Positions 44,217 through 52,879 of a stretch of 64,000 nt of DNA are shown here, piece after piece. Made by a program: the position numbers and the translations under genes. Origin of the DNA: an uncultured Sutterella sp. (GTDB lineage Bacteria; Pseudomonadota; Gammaproteobacteria; Burkholderiales; Burkholderiaceae_F). Under the pieces are notes generated by a model, which was given only the letters and a program-made list of their open reading frames with translations, did no database searches and was not told where the DNA came from. The stretch is from positions 4,551 to 68,550 of the forward strand of contig CAAGKD010000090.1 of assembly GCA_900770335.1 (NCBI GenBank), given 5' to 3'. Each line of letters opens with the position of its first letter. The stretch's first letter is position 1.

Positions 44217-45041
44217 GGATTTCTCCGGAAACGGGGTGATGGGATCGGCGAGCGTCGCGGCGCGCGCCTCAAGCCGGCACACGCCGGCCGCAAGGGACTT
44301 GCGTCCCGAGAGGAGCGTGAGCTGCGCGGCGCCCTTGGCGGGAAGCCACAGATCGGGAAGGAGCACGTCTCCGGCTCCGAGCGCCTCATAGTCGCCCTTT
44401 GAAAGCGCCACGCCGCCCGCGACGAGCGCGAGCGTGAAGGGAACGGCGGAAAGCCTCGCCGCGAGCGCGCCGGCCGACCGCACGGGAAGGGGCGCAAGGA
44501 GAGCCGAAAGCGCGGGGACGGATTCGGGCTGCTCGGGCGAAAGAAGAATCTGCGCCGCAATCGCGCCCTCGGGAAGCTTCGTCCTGAGTTCAAGTCCGAA
44601 CGCGCCCGCTGCGCCTGCGGGATCCGCGTCAAGGACGTCCTCGAGCACGACGGGAACGCCAAGCAGCGAGGCGAGGCTCGCCAAAAGAGGCGTCGCGAGC
44701 GTCTCGGCGACGGCGGCGGAAAGGTCCTTGGGCAGCGCCTCGGGATCGGTTTCCGCGAGCTCGGGCTCGGAAAAGAGCGGATGCGCCTTCAGGACGTCGA
44801 GATTCGGCAGGGCGGCGCGCCAGCGCAGGCCGTTGACCGAAAGAAGAAGCGTCATCGCCGCGGGCGCGCGCAGCGCCGCCGCCCCGGTCGAAAGAAGCGT
44901 GAGAAGCGAGACCGCCGCCTCGCCCCGGCCGAACGGGATGCGGACGGGGAGCGCAAGCCCGAGCAGGGCGTTCCCGAGCAGGGCGCGCTCGCGGTCGAGC
45001 GCAGGAAGCGTGAGCGGGCGGACGGAGTTCGTGTCTGTCAT
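43995..45041 (-). CDS. sctQ: T3SS cytoplasmic ring (sorting platform) protein SctQ
   Basis: 348 residues. The N-terminal two thirds is poorly conserved and Ala/Leu-rich; the last 70 residues are a clear SPOA (surface presentation of antigens) domain: LEVRLVFELEERTITLGEL to GRLVDVNGAVGVQITE. SctQ forms the pods of the sorting platform with SctK and SctL. The ATG overlaps the sctP stop (ATGA). An internal start inside it is described separately. Confidence 0.88.
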   Translation of the reverse strand: MTDTNSVRPLTLPALDRERALLGNALLGLALPVRIPFGRGEAAVSLLTLLSTGAAALRAPAAMTLLLSVNGLRWRAALPNLDVLKAHPLFSEPELAETDPEALPKDLSAAVAETLATPLLASLASLLGVPVVLEDVLDADPAGAAGAFGLELRTKLPEGAIAAQILLSPEQPESVPALSALLAPLPVRSAGALAARLSAVPFTLALVAGGVALSKGDYEALGAGDVLLPDLWLPAKGAAQLTLLSGRKSLAAGVCRLEARAATLADPITPFPEKSMQQTDSLEVRLVFELEERTITLGELGRLEPGYVFTLTADASAPVTITANGQAVAKGRLVDVNGAVGVQITETK

Positions 45042-45721
45042 CGATAGGCTGCCATTTCATCGAGGCCGCGCGAGCGGCGGCGGGAGTCATCGCCCTGCGC
45101 GTCGCCCCGGGCGTCCTCGCGGTTCATCTCGACGGCGACGGGACGCCGCTCGCCCGACTCGAGCCCGCGCTGCAGGTCGCCCTGCGAAGCGACAAGCGTC
45201 TGGAAGACCGACGGGTCGGTCGTCGAGATCCGCACGGAGAGGCTCCCCGAATGGTCCCGAGTGATCGAGATCTCGGCGCCCTTGAGGATGTTGTCGCCGA
45301 GCGTGATCCGCACCTCGGAGGCGCCCTTCTCGGGCGAATTGACGAGAATGCGCGAGACGAGCCCCTCGAGGCGCTCGGCGCTGAGCTGCGCGGCCGCGTC
45401 AGGCGCCGCAGTCCCCTGCGCCGCGCTCGCCGCCTCGGCGCCGAGTCCGGCGGAAGCGGCGGAAACGCCCGCAGCCGCCCCGGGGAGCCCCGAAAAGCCC
45501 TTGAAAAGACCCTCGATGCTCGAGACCCGCTCGTCCTTCGAGTCCTTCGCCTCCGCGCCTTCCTTCGCGCCTGCGGGCGCGCGTTCGTCGGGGCGCTCCC
45601 CGAGGGACTCGCGAAAGTGCGCGACGTCCGAGTCCGACGGCGCTCCGCGCAAGGCGTTCGAAGAACGGCCTGCGGCGTTCGTCGACTGCGAGCAAAGGCC
45701 CGTGAAGGAGATGTCATTCAT
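45038..45721 (-). CDS. sctP: T3SS needle-length regulator SctP (YscP/HpaP-like)
   Basis: 227 residues. The first 110 are Ala/Ser/Gly-rich and probably extended; the last part (EVRITLGDNILKGAEISITRDHSGSLSVRISTTD) resembles the T3SS_HpaP/FliK-type C-terminal domain that triggers substrate switching. Position between sctO and sctQ is that of yscP. The ATG at 45721 (MNDISFTG) is chosen; the frame is open 19 codons further but into sctO. Confidence 0.7.
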   Translation of the reverse strand: MNDISFTGLCSQSTNAAGRSSNALRGAPSDSDVAHFRESLGERPDERAPAGAKEGAEAKDSKDERVSSIEGLFKGFSGLPGAAAGVSAASAGLGAEAASAAQGTAAPDAAAQLSAERLEGLVSRILVNSPEKGASEVRITLGDNILKGAEISITRDHSGSLSVRISTTDPSVFQTLVASQGDLQRGLESGERRPVAVEMNREDARGDAQGDDSRRRSRGLDEMAAYR

Positions 45722-45764
45722 GAATTCCACGGCTTCACCTCGCTTGTGTCCAATGGATGAGCCC

Positions 45765-46271
45765 CTACCGGAGCGCATCGTCCTCGGCGCCCTGCCCGAG
45801 CTGGTTCATGGGCTTGAACTCCTCGAGCTCAAGATCCTCGGCATGCTCCGCGGCCTTCTTGCTTTCCTCGGACCAGATGGAGCGGTGCGTTTCAATTTTA
45901 GCGGTGTTCTTTCTGGCGGCCTTCGCGGCCTCCCTGGCTTTGTCAAGTTTTGTGAGGGCCTCCTCGACGCGCTTCTTAGCGGCCTCGACGCGCGCGATCC
46001 GGTCGAGCTCCTCAGCGGCAAGACTGGCCAGGCCCTGGTTGAACTCGTTGATTCTTCCGATGCGCGTGGGTCGGCCGATGAGCGCCGCGTAGCGGCGGTC
46101 CGTCTCCTCAACGCGCCACTTGCGCCACCCCTCGAGCTCCTCGCGGGCCTTCTCAACCTCGGCCTCGGCCTCGCGCACCGCGTCCTGCGAGCGCGTGAGC
46201 GCGCGCTTGGCTGCGTCCTCGCGGTAGTTGCGCACCGAGAGGAGCGCCTCGAGCGGATAGGTCTCGGGCAT
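45765..46271 (-). CDS. sctO: T3SS central stalk protein SctO (YscO family)
   Basis: 168 residues, almost wholly a long two-helix coiled coil rich in Ala, Glu, Lys and Arg (VREAEAEVEKAREELEGWRKW; EALTKLDKAREAAKAARKN). Start PLEALLSVRNYREDAAKRAL matches the YscO N-terminus. SctO links the SctN ATPase to the SctV export gate. 18 bases after sctN. Confidence 0.8.
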   Translation of the reverse strand: MPETYPLEALLSVRNYREDAAKRALTRSQDAVREAEAEVEKAREELEGWRKWRVEETDRRYAALIGRPTRIGRINEFNQGLASLAAEELDRIARVEAAKKRVEEALTKLDKAREAAKAARKNTAKIETHRSIWSEESKKAAEHAEDLELEEFKPMNQLGQGAEDDALR

Positions 46272-46289
46272 GGCCGTCCCTCAGCGCGA

Positions 46290-47606
46290 TCAGGCGACCG
46301 CGGCCTTGAGGGCGGCGAGCGTCTCCTCGAAGGTGCTCTTCTCGGCGAGCCCCTGCTTGAGGAAGGCGTTGACCTTGTCGATGCGCGCGAGCGCCTCGTC
46401 GGCCTCGCGGTCCGCGCCCTTCTTGTACTCGCCGATCTGCACGAGAAGCTCCACGGCCGCGTACTTGGCGAGGATCTGCCTCAGGCGCTTGGCGTTGTCC
46501 TTGTGCTCCTTGCCGACGATCGCGTTCATCACGCGCGAGACGCTCGCGAGGACGTCGATGGCCGGGTAGTGCCCCTTCGAGGCGAGCTTGCGCGAGAGGA
46601 CGATGTGGCCGTCGAGGATCGAGCGCGTCTCGTCGGCGATGGGTTCTGTCATGTCGTCGCCTTCGACGAGCACCGTGTAGAGGGCCGTGATCGAGCCCTT
46701 GTCGTTGTTGCCCGCACGCTCCATGAGCTTCGGAAGCTCCGAGAAGACCGAAGGCGGAAAGCCCCTTCGGGTCGGCGGCTCGCCCGCCGCGAGGCCGATC
46801 TCGCGCTGCGCGCGGCCGAAGCGGGTGACCGAGTCCATCATGAGGAGGACGCTCCTGCCCTGGTCGCGGAAGTACTCGGCGATGGCCGTCGACGTGTAGG
46901 CGGCCTTGAGGCGCTCCATCGAGGAGCGGTCCGAAGTCGAGACGACGAGCACGGCCTTCTTCCTGCCCTCGGGGCCGAGGTCATGCTCGATGAACTCGCG
47001 CACCTCTCGGCCGCGCTCGCCGATGAGCGCGAGCACGCAGACCTCGGCCGTGCAGCCCTTGATGATCGTCGAGAGGAGCGTCGACTTGCCGCCGCCCGCG
47101 GCGGCGAAGATGCCCATGCGCTGCCCCTCGCCGCAGGTGAGGACGCCGTCGATCGCTCGGAGCCCGAGCGACAGGGGCTTGCAGATGATCTTTCGCGTCA
47201 TCGGGTTGGGCGCCTCGGCGAAGACCGGGTAGTGCGTGCGGCACCTCAGTTCCGGTCCGCCGTCAATGGGCTGGCCCAGGCCGTCGACGACGCGCCCGAG
47301 CAATTCCGGCCCCACCGGAATCGAAAGGATCTTGCCCGTCGGGATGACCTCCGTCGCGGGCGAGACGCCCTGGCAGCTTCCGAGGGGCGAGAGGAGCGCG
47401 ACGTTCTTGATGAAGCCCACCACCTCGGCCTTGAGCTCGAAGGACTCCCAGGGGTTCCTCAGAATGCAGAGCTCGCCCACCTTCACGCCCGGAACGACCG
47501 CGCGGATGATGGTGCCGACGACCTGCTCGACGCGGCCGCGGATGTCCACGGTCGTCGTTGTCTGGACGGCCTGCTGCAGGAGCGGCCCGATGTATTCGAA
47601 AGCCAT
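46290..47606 (-). CDS. sctN: T3SS ATPase SctN
   Basis: 438-residue F1-type hexameric ATPase that strips chaperones from substrates. Walker [15 protein letters not shown], catalytic glutamate in [12 protein letters not shown], Walker [28 protein letters not shown], then [17 protein letters not shown]-terminal T3SS_ATPase barrel ([21 protein letters not shown]). Length is standard. 3 bases after sctL. Confidence 0.96.
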   Translation of the reverse strand: MAFEYIGPLLQQAVQTTTTVDIRGRVEQVVGTIIRAVVPGVKVGELCILRNPWESFELKAEVVGFIKNVALLSPLGSCQGVSPATEVIPTGKILSIPVGPELLGRVVDGLGQPIDGGPELRCRTHYPVFAEAPNPMTRKIICKPLSLGLRAIDGVLTCGEGQRMGIFAAAGGGKSTLLSTIIKGCTAEVCVLALIGERGREVREFIEHDLGPEGRKKAVLVVSTSDRSSMERLKAAYTSTAIAEYFRDQGRSVLLMMDSVTRFGRAQREIGLAAGEPPTRRGFPPSVFSELPKLMERAGNNDKGSITALYTVLVEGDDMTEPIADETRSILDGHIVLSRKLASKGHYPAIDVLASVSRVMNAIVGKEHKDNAKRLRQILAKYAAVELLVQIGEYKKGADREADEALARIDKVNAFLKQGLAEKSTFEETLAALKAAVA

Positions 47607-47609
47607 GCC

Positions 47610-48218
47610 TTACTGCTGATGAATCTTGCTGCTGAACGCGTGCTCGAGCGCCTTGAGCTGCGTCTCGAGCGAGGCGTCGACGACGCCGAGCTCGCTCTCG
47701 AGGATGCAGCTACCTGCGGAGAGGCGCGTGTCGGCGATCACGTTGAGGTACGAGCCCGAAGTCATGGCCGCGAGGGACTTCGAGACCGCGGGCTCGTCGA
47801 CGGGCGCCACGCGCACCGTCACCTTCTGCTGGCCGCGCACCGTGTTGAGGGCCGTGCCGACGATCTTGCGGATCCGCGTGTCCTCGTCGAGCTCGCCGAT
47901 GATCTTCCTCACGGACTGGCTCACGACGCTCACGACGGTGCTCTCGATGTTCTCGATGAACTCCACCGAGGCGAGCACGGTCTCCATCATCTTCTCGGCG
48001 TGCTCCATCTTGCCCGCCTCAAGGCCGTCGGCGTAGCCCTCCTCGTGGCGGCGCTCGTAGACCTCCTCGGCGCGGCGGCGGATTTCCTCGGCCTCGGCGC
48101 GCGCGGCCTCGATGAGGCCCGCCGCGTCGCGCAGCGTCTCGCATTCGTCCGCCTTGAGCACCTTGACGCCCGGAGCGGGCGCGGGAAGGTCCGTTTTCAA
48201 CTGAAAGCGCGTCTGCAT
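47610..48218 (-). CDS. sctL: T3SS ATPase stator SctL
   Basis: 202 residues: a central helical coiled coil (LIEAARAEAEEIRRRAEEVYERRHEEGYADGLEAG) followed by a compact V-ATPase-E/FliH-like C-terminal domain (VTVRVAPVDEP; LNVIADTRLSAGSCILESELGVVDASLETQLKAL), the HrpE/YscL pattern. It joins SctN to SctQ. Its start lies 22 bases inside the end of sctK. Confidence 0.88.
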   Translation of the reverse strand: MQTRFQLKTDLPAPAPGVKVLKADECETLRDAAGLIEAARAEAEEIRRRAEEVYERRHEEGYADGLEAGKMEHAEKMMETVLASVEFIENIESTVVSVVSQSVRKIIGELDEDTRIRKIVGTALNTVRGQQKVTVRVAPVDEPAVSKSLAAMTSGSYLNVIADTRLSAGSCILESELGVVDASLETQLKALEHAFSSKIHQQ

Positions 48219-48889
48219 TCTGGATCAAGCTCGCGAAGAATGATTTTTCGAGTGAAGCGCCAGAGCGCCTTGCGGTCGGCCTCGGAGATCTCGGGAAGCG
48301 CCGTCGGCGCCGGAAGGTTCGTCGCCGCAAAGAGCTCCGCCGTCCGAGCGCGCAGCGCCTCGGGCCAGCCCGCGCGGATCTCCTCGAGGAGGATCCGCGA
48401 GAGGCCGATCGAGCGCTCGGCGAGCGACCCGCCCCCTGAGAGCGCCCTGAGGCTCGCGCGCATCGCGCCCGCCTGCCAGCGTCCGCGGGCGAGGCCGTAT
48501 TCGTAGACGTCCTCGCCCATCGCGGCGCGGATCTCAAGAACGGCGCCGCGCGCGAGGACCTTCGCCCAGTCCTCGGCCCAGACCGCGGCGCTCATCAGGC
48601 GACCGAGCCGCGAGAGGTCCGCGGCGCTCATGAGGGCGAGGCGCCGCGACTCGTCGGTGAAGTCCCAGCAGGGGGCCGGAGCTGCGGGGCCCCTCCCGCG
48701 CGCAAGGGCGGGCGAGCGGCGGGCGAGCGCCCGCATGAGGTCCGGATGCCGGCGCACGGCCGCGGCGAGGGGCTCGGAGAGCCCCTCGGGAGCCGGGGTC
48801 GGCCTCTGCGCCCCCCGATTGAAGACGATCATCTCCTCGAGGAGCTTCGGATTGCTCTCAAGGAGCTCTCGGAAGAAGAACCGGTTCAC
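48197..48889 (-). CDS. sctK: T3SS sorting-platform protein SctK
   Basis: 230 residues, helical, no signal peptide. Called SctK from position between sctJ and sctL and YscK-like features: short N-terminal NRFFFRELLESNPKLLEEM, Trp-containing middle (LSRLGRLMSAAVWAEDWAKVLARG) and C-terminal helix (WRFTRKIILREL). The family diverges strongly, so position carries most weight. Confidence 0.7.
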   Translation of the reverse strand: MNRFFFRELLESNPKLLEEMIVFNRGAQRPTPAPEGLSEPLAAAVRRHPDLMRALARRSPALARGRGPAAPAPCWDFTDESRRLALMSAADLSRLGRLMSAAVWAEDWAKVLARGAVLEIRAAMGEDVYEYGLARGRWQAGAMRASLRALSGGGSLAERSIGLSRILLEEIRAGWPEALRARTAELFAATNLPAPTALPEISEADRKALWRFTRKIILRELDPECRRAFS

Positions 48890-48895
48890 GTTCGC

Positions 48896-49714
48896 TTAGG
48901 CCTCGGCGCCGGAATTGCCCGAGCCCGAGGAGGCGGCGGCCGATTCAGGCTTTCCGGCGCGGCGCGCGCGCACGAAGAGCCAGCCGCCGGCGCCAAGCCC
49001 CGCGAGCCCGAGAATGAAGAGAACAGCCGCCCCGATGAGAAGGAGCCTGCCGCCCAGGGGGCCCTCGCCCGCGTCGCCCGTGATGACGTTCGTCCAGGGC
49101 ATCGGCGCGGTGGAGGTCTCGCGCACGGGAACGAGCATCACGGAGACGTCGTCCTGGCTGAGTCCGGGAATGGCGTTCGCCGTGAGCTCGCGGATCCTCG
49201 GCACGAGGTGCGTCGCCTGCGAGTCCGGGGTGTGCCTGAGGAACACCGCCGCCGAAGGCTTCGTCACCTTGCCCGTGGCGAGATCCTGCGAGCCGAGCAC
49301 GACGTGCACGCGCGCGGTGAGCACGCCGTCGATCTGGGAGAACGTCTCCGAGAGCTCCTGCGAGAGCGCGTAGGTGAGCCTCGCCTGCTCCTCGGTCGCC
49401 GAGGAGATCATGCCCTTGGCCGAGAAGATCTGGCCCATGTTCTCGTAGTCGGCGCGCGGGAGGTTGTTCTCGCGCATGAGCTCAAGCGTCTGGACGATCT
49501 GGTCGTTCTCGACGGAAAGCGTGTAGCCGTCCTTGGCGGACTGCTTCTCGGGCTGGATGCCGTGCTTCATGAGCACGGCCATCATGGCGTTGGCCTGGTT
49601 CTCCGAAAGCCCCTGGTAGACCTCGGACTTGCAGCCGGCGAGCAGGAGCGCCGACGCCGCGGCGAGCGTGACGAGGGTCCTGCGGATGCCGGGGTTTCGC
49701 AGAAATGTGGGCAC
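48896..49714 (-). CDS. sctJ: T3SS inner-membrane ring lipoprotein SctJ
   Basis: 272 residues. Lipoprotein signal ending LLLAGCKSEVYQGL; then the YscJ/FliF ring-building domains (ENQANAMMAVLMKHGIQPEK; YALSQELSETFSQIDGVLTARVHVVL; KPSAAVFLRHTP). A C-terminal membrane helix (LLLIGAAVLFILGLAGLGAGGWLFV) and a short basic/Ser tail follow. It forms the MS-like ring with SctD. 6 bases before sctK. Confidence 0.95.
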   Translation of the reverse strand: MPTFLRNPGIRRTLVTLAAASALLLAGCKSEVYQGLSENQANAMMAVLMKHGIQPEKQSAKDGYTLSVENDQIVQTLELMRENNLPRADYENMGQIFSAKGMISSATEEQARLTYALSQELSETFSQIDGVLTARVHVVLGSQDLATGKVTKPSAAVFLRHTPDSQATHLVPRIRELTANAIPGLSQDDVSVMLVPVRETSTAPMPWTNVITGDAGEGPLGGRLLLIGAAVLFILGLAGLGAGGWLFVRARRAGKPESAAASSGSGNSGAEA

Positions 49715-49756
49715 GATTCCTTCCGTGGGGTTGTGTTCTTGATGATCCTCGAGGCG

Positions 49757-50212
49757 TCAGCCTTCGCCGGACTTGAGGCGCTCCTCGAAGGCGCTCTCGA
49801 GCGTGCTGCGCGCGGTCGACATGAAGCGCGCCTCGAAAACTTCCATGTTGCGCTCAAACTGTACCCCAAGGAGCTCGGCGGGCGACAGCGCCGGGGCCTG
49901 CGGAGCGTCCGCGGCGAGGTCGCTCGCGCCCGAGGGCGCCTGCGCGCCCTGCGGGGACTGAACGGATCGGGCGGACTCAACGGGAGCGCCGGGATCAATC
50001 GCCCCGGCCGCCTGTGCGGCCTGAGCGGCCTGCCCGGGCTGCTGCGCGCCCGAGGCCGCCTCGGGCGCCTCGAGCAGCGCGCGGAAGGCCTCGGCGACCT
50101 CGCGCGGAACGGGCGAGCGTTCGCCGCTCGCCGGCACCCCGCCAGAGGTGACCTCGAGGCACTTGACCTGCTGCATGAACCCCGTGAGGTCCGTGAGTTC
50201 GGGCGATATCAT
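49757..50212 (-). CDS. sctI: T3SS inner rod protein SctI (candidate)
   Basis: 151 residues. The last 40 (LSPAELLGVQFERNMEVFEARFMSTARSTLESAFEERLKSGEG) have the SctI/YscI pattern, with LSPxELLxxQ followed by a helix that packs like the needle subunit. The middle is Ala/Gln/Pro-rich. Position just before sctJ is that of yscI. Start at ATG 50212. Confidence 0.65.
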   Translation of the reverse strand: MISPELTDLTGFMQQVKCLEVTSGGVPASGERSPVPREVAEAFRALLEAPEAASGAQQPGQAAQAAQAAGAIDPGAPVESARSVQSPQGAQAPSGASDLAADAPQAPALSPAELLGVQFERNMEVFEARFMSTARSTLESAFEERLKSGEG

Positions 50213-50354
50213 GGCATTCTCCCCGGCGCAGGGCTGCGGCGCCCTCGGCGCGAGGGCGGCGTCAAGGCGTCAGCCTCTCTGCGCAAGTGCGACGACTGCA
50301 CCCTTCGCGCCGCCGATGCGTCCGGCCCTCCCGCTTCGGGAGGAAGGACTCCGA

Positions 50355-50714
50355 TCAAAGCGTCTCGAGAATGCGCGCGGCCATCTCGCCCGCGGCGCCC
50401 TCCGAGGGCACCTGCGCGAGGATCTCGCGCGCCTCGTCCTTGCGGTCCGAAAGCGCGGCCGAGAGTCCGAGATAGGCGAGCGCGTCGGCGTCGGCGGGAT
50501 TGGCCGCGAGCACGCGGTCCTTGAGCACCGCGTCGGCTTCGGCGTACTCGCCCACGGCGATGTGGCTGAGCGCGAGGCTGATGAGCGTCGGAGCGTGATC
50601 GGGACGTTCCGCGAGGATGCCCTCATAGACGCGGCGCGCGAGCGCCACCTGGCCCCTGTTGACGCCGGCGTTGGCGATGTCGAGCAGCCGGACGACTTCC
50701 TTGTCGGTGAGCAT
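50355..50714 (-). CDS. sctG: T3SS needle chaperone SctG (YscG-like TPR protein)
   Basis: 119 residues in three TPR-like helix pairs (VVRLLDIANAGVNRGQVALARRVYEGILAERPDHAPTLISLAL; YAEADAVLKDRVLAANPADADALAYLGLSAAL). YscG and SsaH have this size and fold, and with SctE bind the needle subunit to stop it polymerising in the cytosol. It lies 27 bases after sctF, as in ysc. Confidence 0.72.
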   Translation of the reverse strand: MLTDKEVVRLLDIANAGVNRGQVALARRVYEGILAERPDHAPTLISLALSHIAVGEYAEADAVLKDRVLAANPADADALAYLGLSAALSDRKDEAREILAQVPSEGAAGEMAARILETL

Positions 50715-50741
50715 GTGCGCCTCTCCCTAGGTGCGTGTGAA

Positions 50742-50987
50742 TCAGTTCGAGCGCTGGGCGAGCTGCTTGGCCTCGTCCGTGATCGACTTGGCGATCGTCG
50801 AGGTGGACTCAAGAAGCGTGTTGTACTGGTTCATCTCGAACTGGATCGCAAGCATCTCCTCGGAGCTGATGGAGTCTTGGGAGCTGAGCTCGTTCATCTT
50901 CGTCTCGAGCGCCTGGCCCTTCTTCGCGATGGAGTCAGTCATCTTCGAGAACATGTCGTTGACATTGAAGCCGGAGACAGTCGTCAT
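50742..50987 (-). CDS. sctF: T3SS needle subunit SctF
   Basis: 81 residues, the needle size. Helix-turn-helix with a long hydrophilic first helix, and a C-terminal half (AIQFEMNQYNTLLESTSTIAKSITDEAKQLAQR) carrying the LQxxxxxYNxxxxxxS-type needle motif (here IQFEMNQYNTLLES). It would be secreted and polymerise into the needle. Between sctE and sctG. Confidence 0.88.
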   Translation of the reverse strand: MTTVSGFNVNDMFSKMTDSIAKKGQALETKMNELSSQDSISSEEMLAIQFEMNQYNTLLESTSTIAKSITDEAKQLAQRSN

Positions 50988-50999
50988 AGCATTTCTCCC

Positions 51000-51203
51000 T
51001 TAGAAAATCTTTTCGAGGATCTCGCTCGCGGCGTCGGCGGCGTCCTTCGCGGCCCGGGCGAGCTTCATTTCATCGGTCGTGAGACCGGCGTCCATGGCGC
51101 AGCGGATGCGGTGCTGAATGTCCGCCACCTCGTCGCGGATGGCCTTCTGGTCGGCGTACGAGGCGCTTTGCGCCGCGTCGGCCGAGGAGATGAATTCGCT
51201 CAT
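51000..51203 (-). CDS. sctE: T3SS needle co-chaperone SctE (YscE-like)
   Basis: 67 residues in two helices (ASYADQKAIRDEVADIQHRIRCAMDAG; TTDEMKLARAAKDAADAASEILEKIF), the size and form of YscE/SsaE. Its ATG overlaps the end of sctD by 4 bases and it lies 12 bases before sctF, the yscD-E-F order. Sequence signal alone is weak. Confidence 0.62.
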   Translation of the reverse strand: MSEFISSADAAQSASYADQKAIRDEVADIQHRIRCAMDAGLTTDEMKLARAAKDAADAASEILEKIF

Positions 51204-52876
51204 TTTGACAACCTCAACGGATACTTGATTCGCTTGCCGTTCTTCGAGAGCGTGAGCGCGTCGAAGTTCGCGGCCTCGAGGACGAAGCCCCCCGGGAGCG
51301 TTCCGCCCACGAAGACCTTCTCCCCACTGGAAAGTGTAATAAATTTCAGGGCTCCGCCCGAAACTCCGACCACGCGGAAGCGAGGCTTCATCGGATCGAC
51401 GGACTCGGCGGGCGCCGCAGGTGCCGCGATCGCAGCGGCCGCGACGGGCGCCTCCCCGGCCTCATTGACGACGTCGATCCGGACGAGAACGCCCGCCTGA
51501 GCGCAGAAGTCCTTCAGAATCGCGTCGAGCTTCTCGCGCCGCTCCTGCGTGAGGACGGTGAGGAGCCGCACGCGTCCGGGACGGTATTCGGCCTTCACGC
51601 CCGTGAGGGAGGCGGCTTTGAAAAGTTTTGCAAATATCGCCTCAAGATCGGTCTTGTGAAGGATCCTGCGCGTGATCGTGAAGCGCCGCCCCGAGGAGGA
51701 CGAAGTGATCTCCGGCACGCTCGCCAGGGCGGTCTCAAAGGCCTTCTCCTCGACGACATTCGAGAGCATGTAGCCCGAGACGACGAGCGCGTCGGGCGCG
51801 GAGGCGGCGGCGTTTGAAGCGTTCGCGGCCACTGCGCTCGCAGAGCCCTTCTCAAGCCGCACGTCGGGCCAGAAGTCGTTCGTGTTGAAGGCCGCTGCGA
51901 GGGCCGTCGTGTAGTCGCTGTCGACCGTGACGTCGAGGACCGAGTTCTCGCGCAGGGCGCGCGCGAAGCGCACGAGCCTGCCGCGCTCCGCGTCGTCCGC
52001 GACTGCTCCGGCGAAGCGCCAGGAGCCGTCCTCGCGCAGCGCGACCGTGACGTCGTCGAAGCCCTCGGACTTCACGAGGAGCCGCACCTGCTCGAGGAGC
52101 GCCGCCTCGTCCTTCGGAGCAAGTCCGAGGAAGGCCTTGACGCGCGCAAGAAGCGAGGCGTCCTGCGCCTCGGCCGCGAGCGAGACCCAGCCCTCCTCCA
52201 CGGCCGCCCGGGCGGACTGCGTCTCGGCGGCTCTGCGGTCGCGCGCGAGGAGCGCCGCTCCGGCGATCGCCGCGGCCAGGATCGCGACGAGCACGATCCG
52301 GGCGGCCCGGCCGCCCGTATCCCCCTCGCCGGCCCCGTTCTCCGGAGCGCCGTCCGCGGAATCGTCCGCAGGCGCCTCCCCGAACTCGCCCGCCTCGGCC
52401 GCCGCTTCGCCAGAGGGCTCCCCGGGAGCGTCCTCTCCGGCCGAAGCCTGCGCCGCGACGGGCTCGCGCGGCTCAGTCGGCTCCGCCGACCCGGCCGCCT
52501 GCCGCGCTGCCGCAGGCTCGATTTTCGGGGCGGAGAGCTCGGCGAGCGATCGCTCGACCTCGTTCCAGAATTCGTCGGGCGAGTCCGCGACGCCCCAGGC
52601 GAAGAGCACGCCTCCGAGCCGGTAGATCCGGCCCGCGACGAGCATGCCGTCCTCGGGCGCTTCCTCGAGCGCCGTGAGGATCGTGCCGTCCAAGGGGTCG
52701 AACTCGAGGACGCCCGCGTCCGTGATCCGCAACGCGGCATGGCGCGCCGCGATCGACGAGTCCGTGAGGATGATGTCGCACGAGTCGTCGCGGCCGATCA
52801 CCCACGTTCCGGGCGTGAGCTCGATCTCCGCGCCGAGGTGCGCGCCCGAGAGGATCCTGAGAATGACGCTTGCCAT
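51200..52876 (-). CDS. sctD: T3SS inner-membrane ring protein SctD
   Basis: 558 residues. FHA domain at 1-95 (VIGRDDSCDIILTDSSIAARHAALRI), then an Ala/Glu/Pro-rich linker, one membrane helix (about 192-212, RIVLVAILAAAIAGAALLA) and a periplasmic part with ring-building repeats (BON-like segments from about 260 to 480). Longer than YscD (about 420) because of the linker and a C-terminal extension (about 490-558, RFRVVGVSGGALKFITLSSG) that looks like an extra small beta domain. Confidence 0.88.
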   Translation of the reverse strand: MASVILRILSGAHLGAEIELTPGTWVIGRDDSCDIILTDSSIAARHAALRITDAGVLEFDPLDGTILTALEEAPEDGMLVAGRIYRLGGVLFAWGVADSPDEFWNEVERSLAELSAPKIEPAAARQAAGSAEPTEPREPVAAQASAGEDAPGEPSGEAAAEAGEFGEAPADDSADGAPENGAGEGDTGGRAARIVLVAILAAAIAGAALLARDRRAAETQSARAAVEEGWVSLAAEAQDASLLARVKAFLGLAPKDEAALLEQVRLLVKSEGFDDVTVALREDGSWRFAGAVADDAERGRLVRFARALRENSVLDVTVDSDYTTALAAAFNTNDFWPDVRLEKGSASAVAANASNAAASAPDALVVSGYMLSNVVEEKAFETALASVPEITSSSSGRRFTITRRILHKTDLEAIFAKLFKAASLTGVKAEYRPGRVRLLTVLTQERREKLDAILKDFCAQAGVLVRIDVVNEAGEAPVAAAAIAAPAAPAESVDPMKPRFRVVGVSGGALKFITLSSGEKVFVGGTLPGGFVLEAANFDALTLSKNGKRIKYPLRLSK

Positions 52877-52879
52877 GGA

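Noticed and set aside
45261..48506. 1081-codon open frame on the plus strand across the T3SS
   Set aside because: Antisense to sctP, sctO, sctN, sctL and sctK, which are well supported; composition is artefactual.
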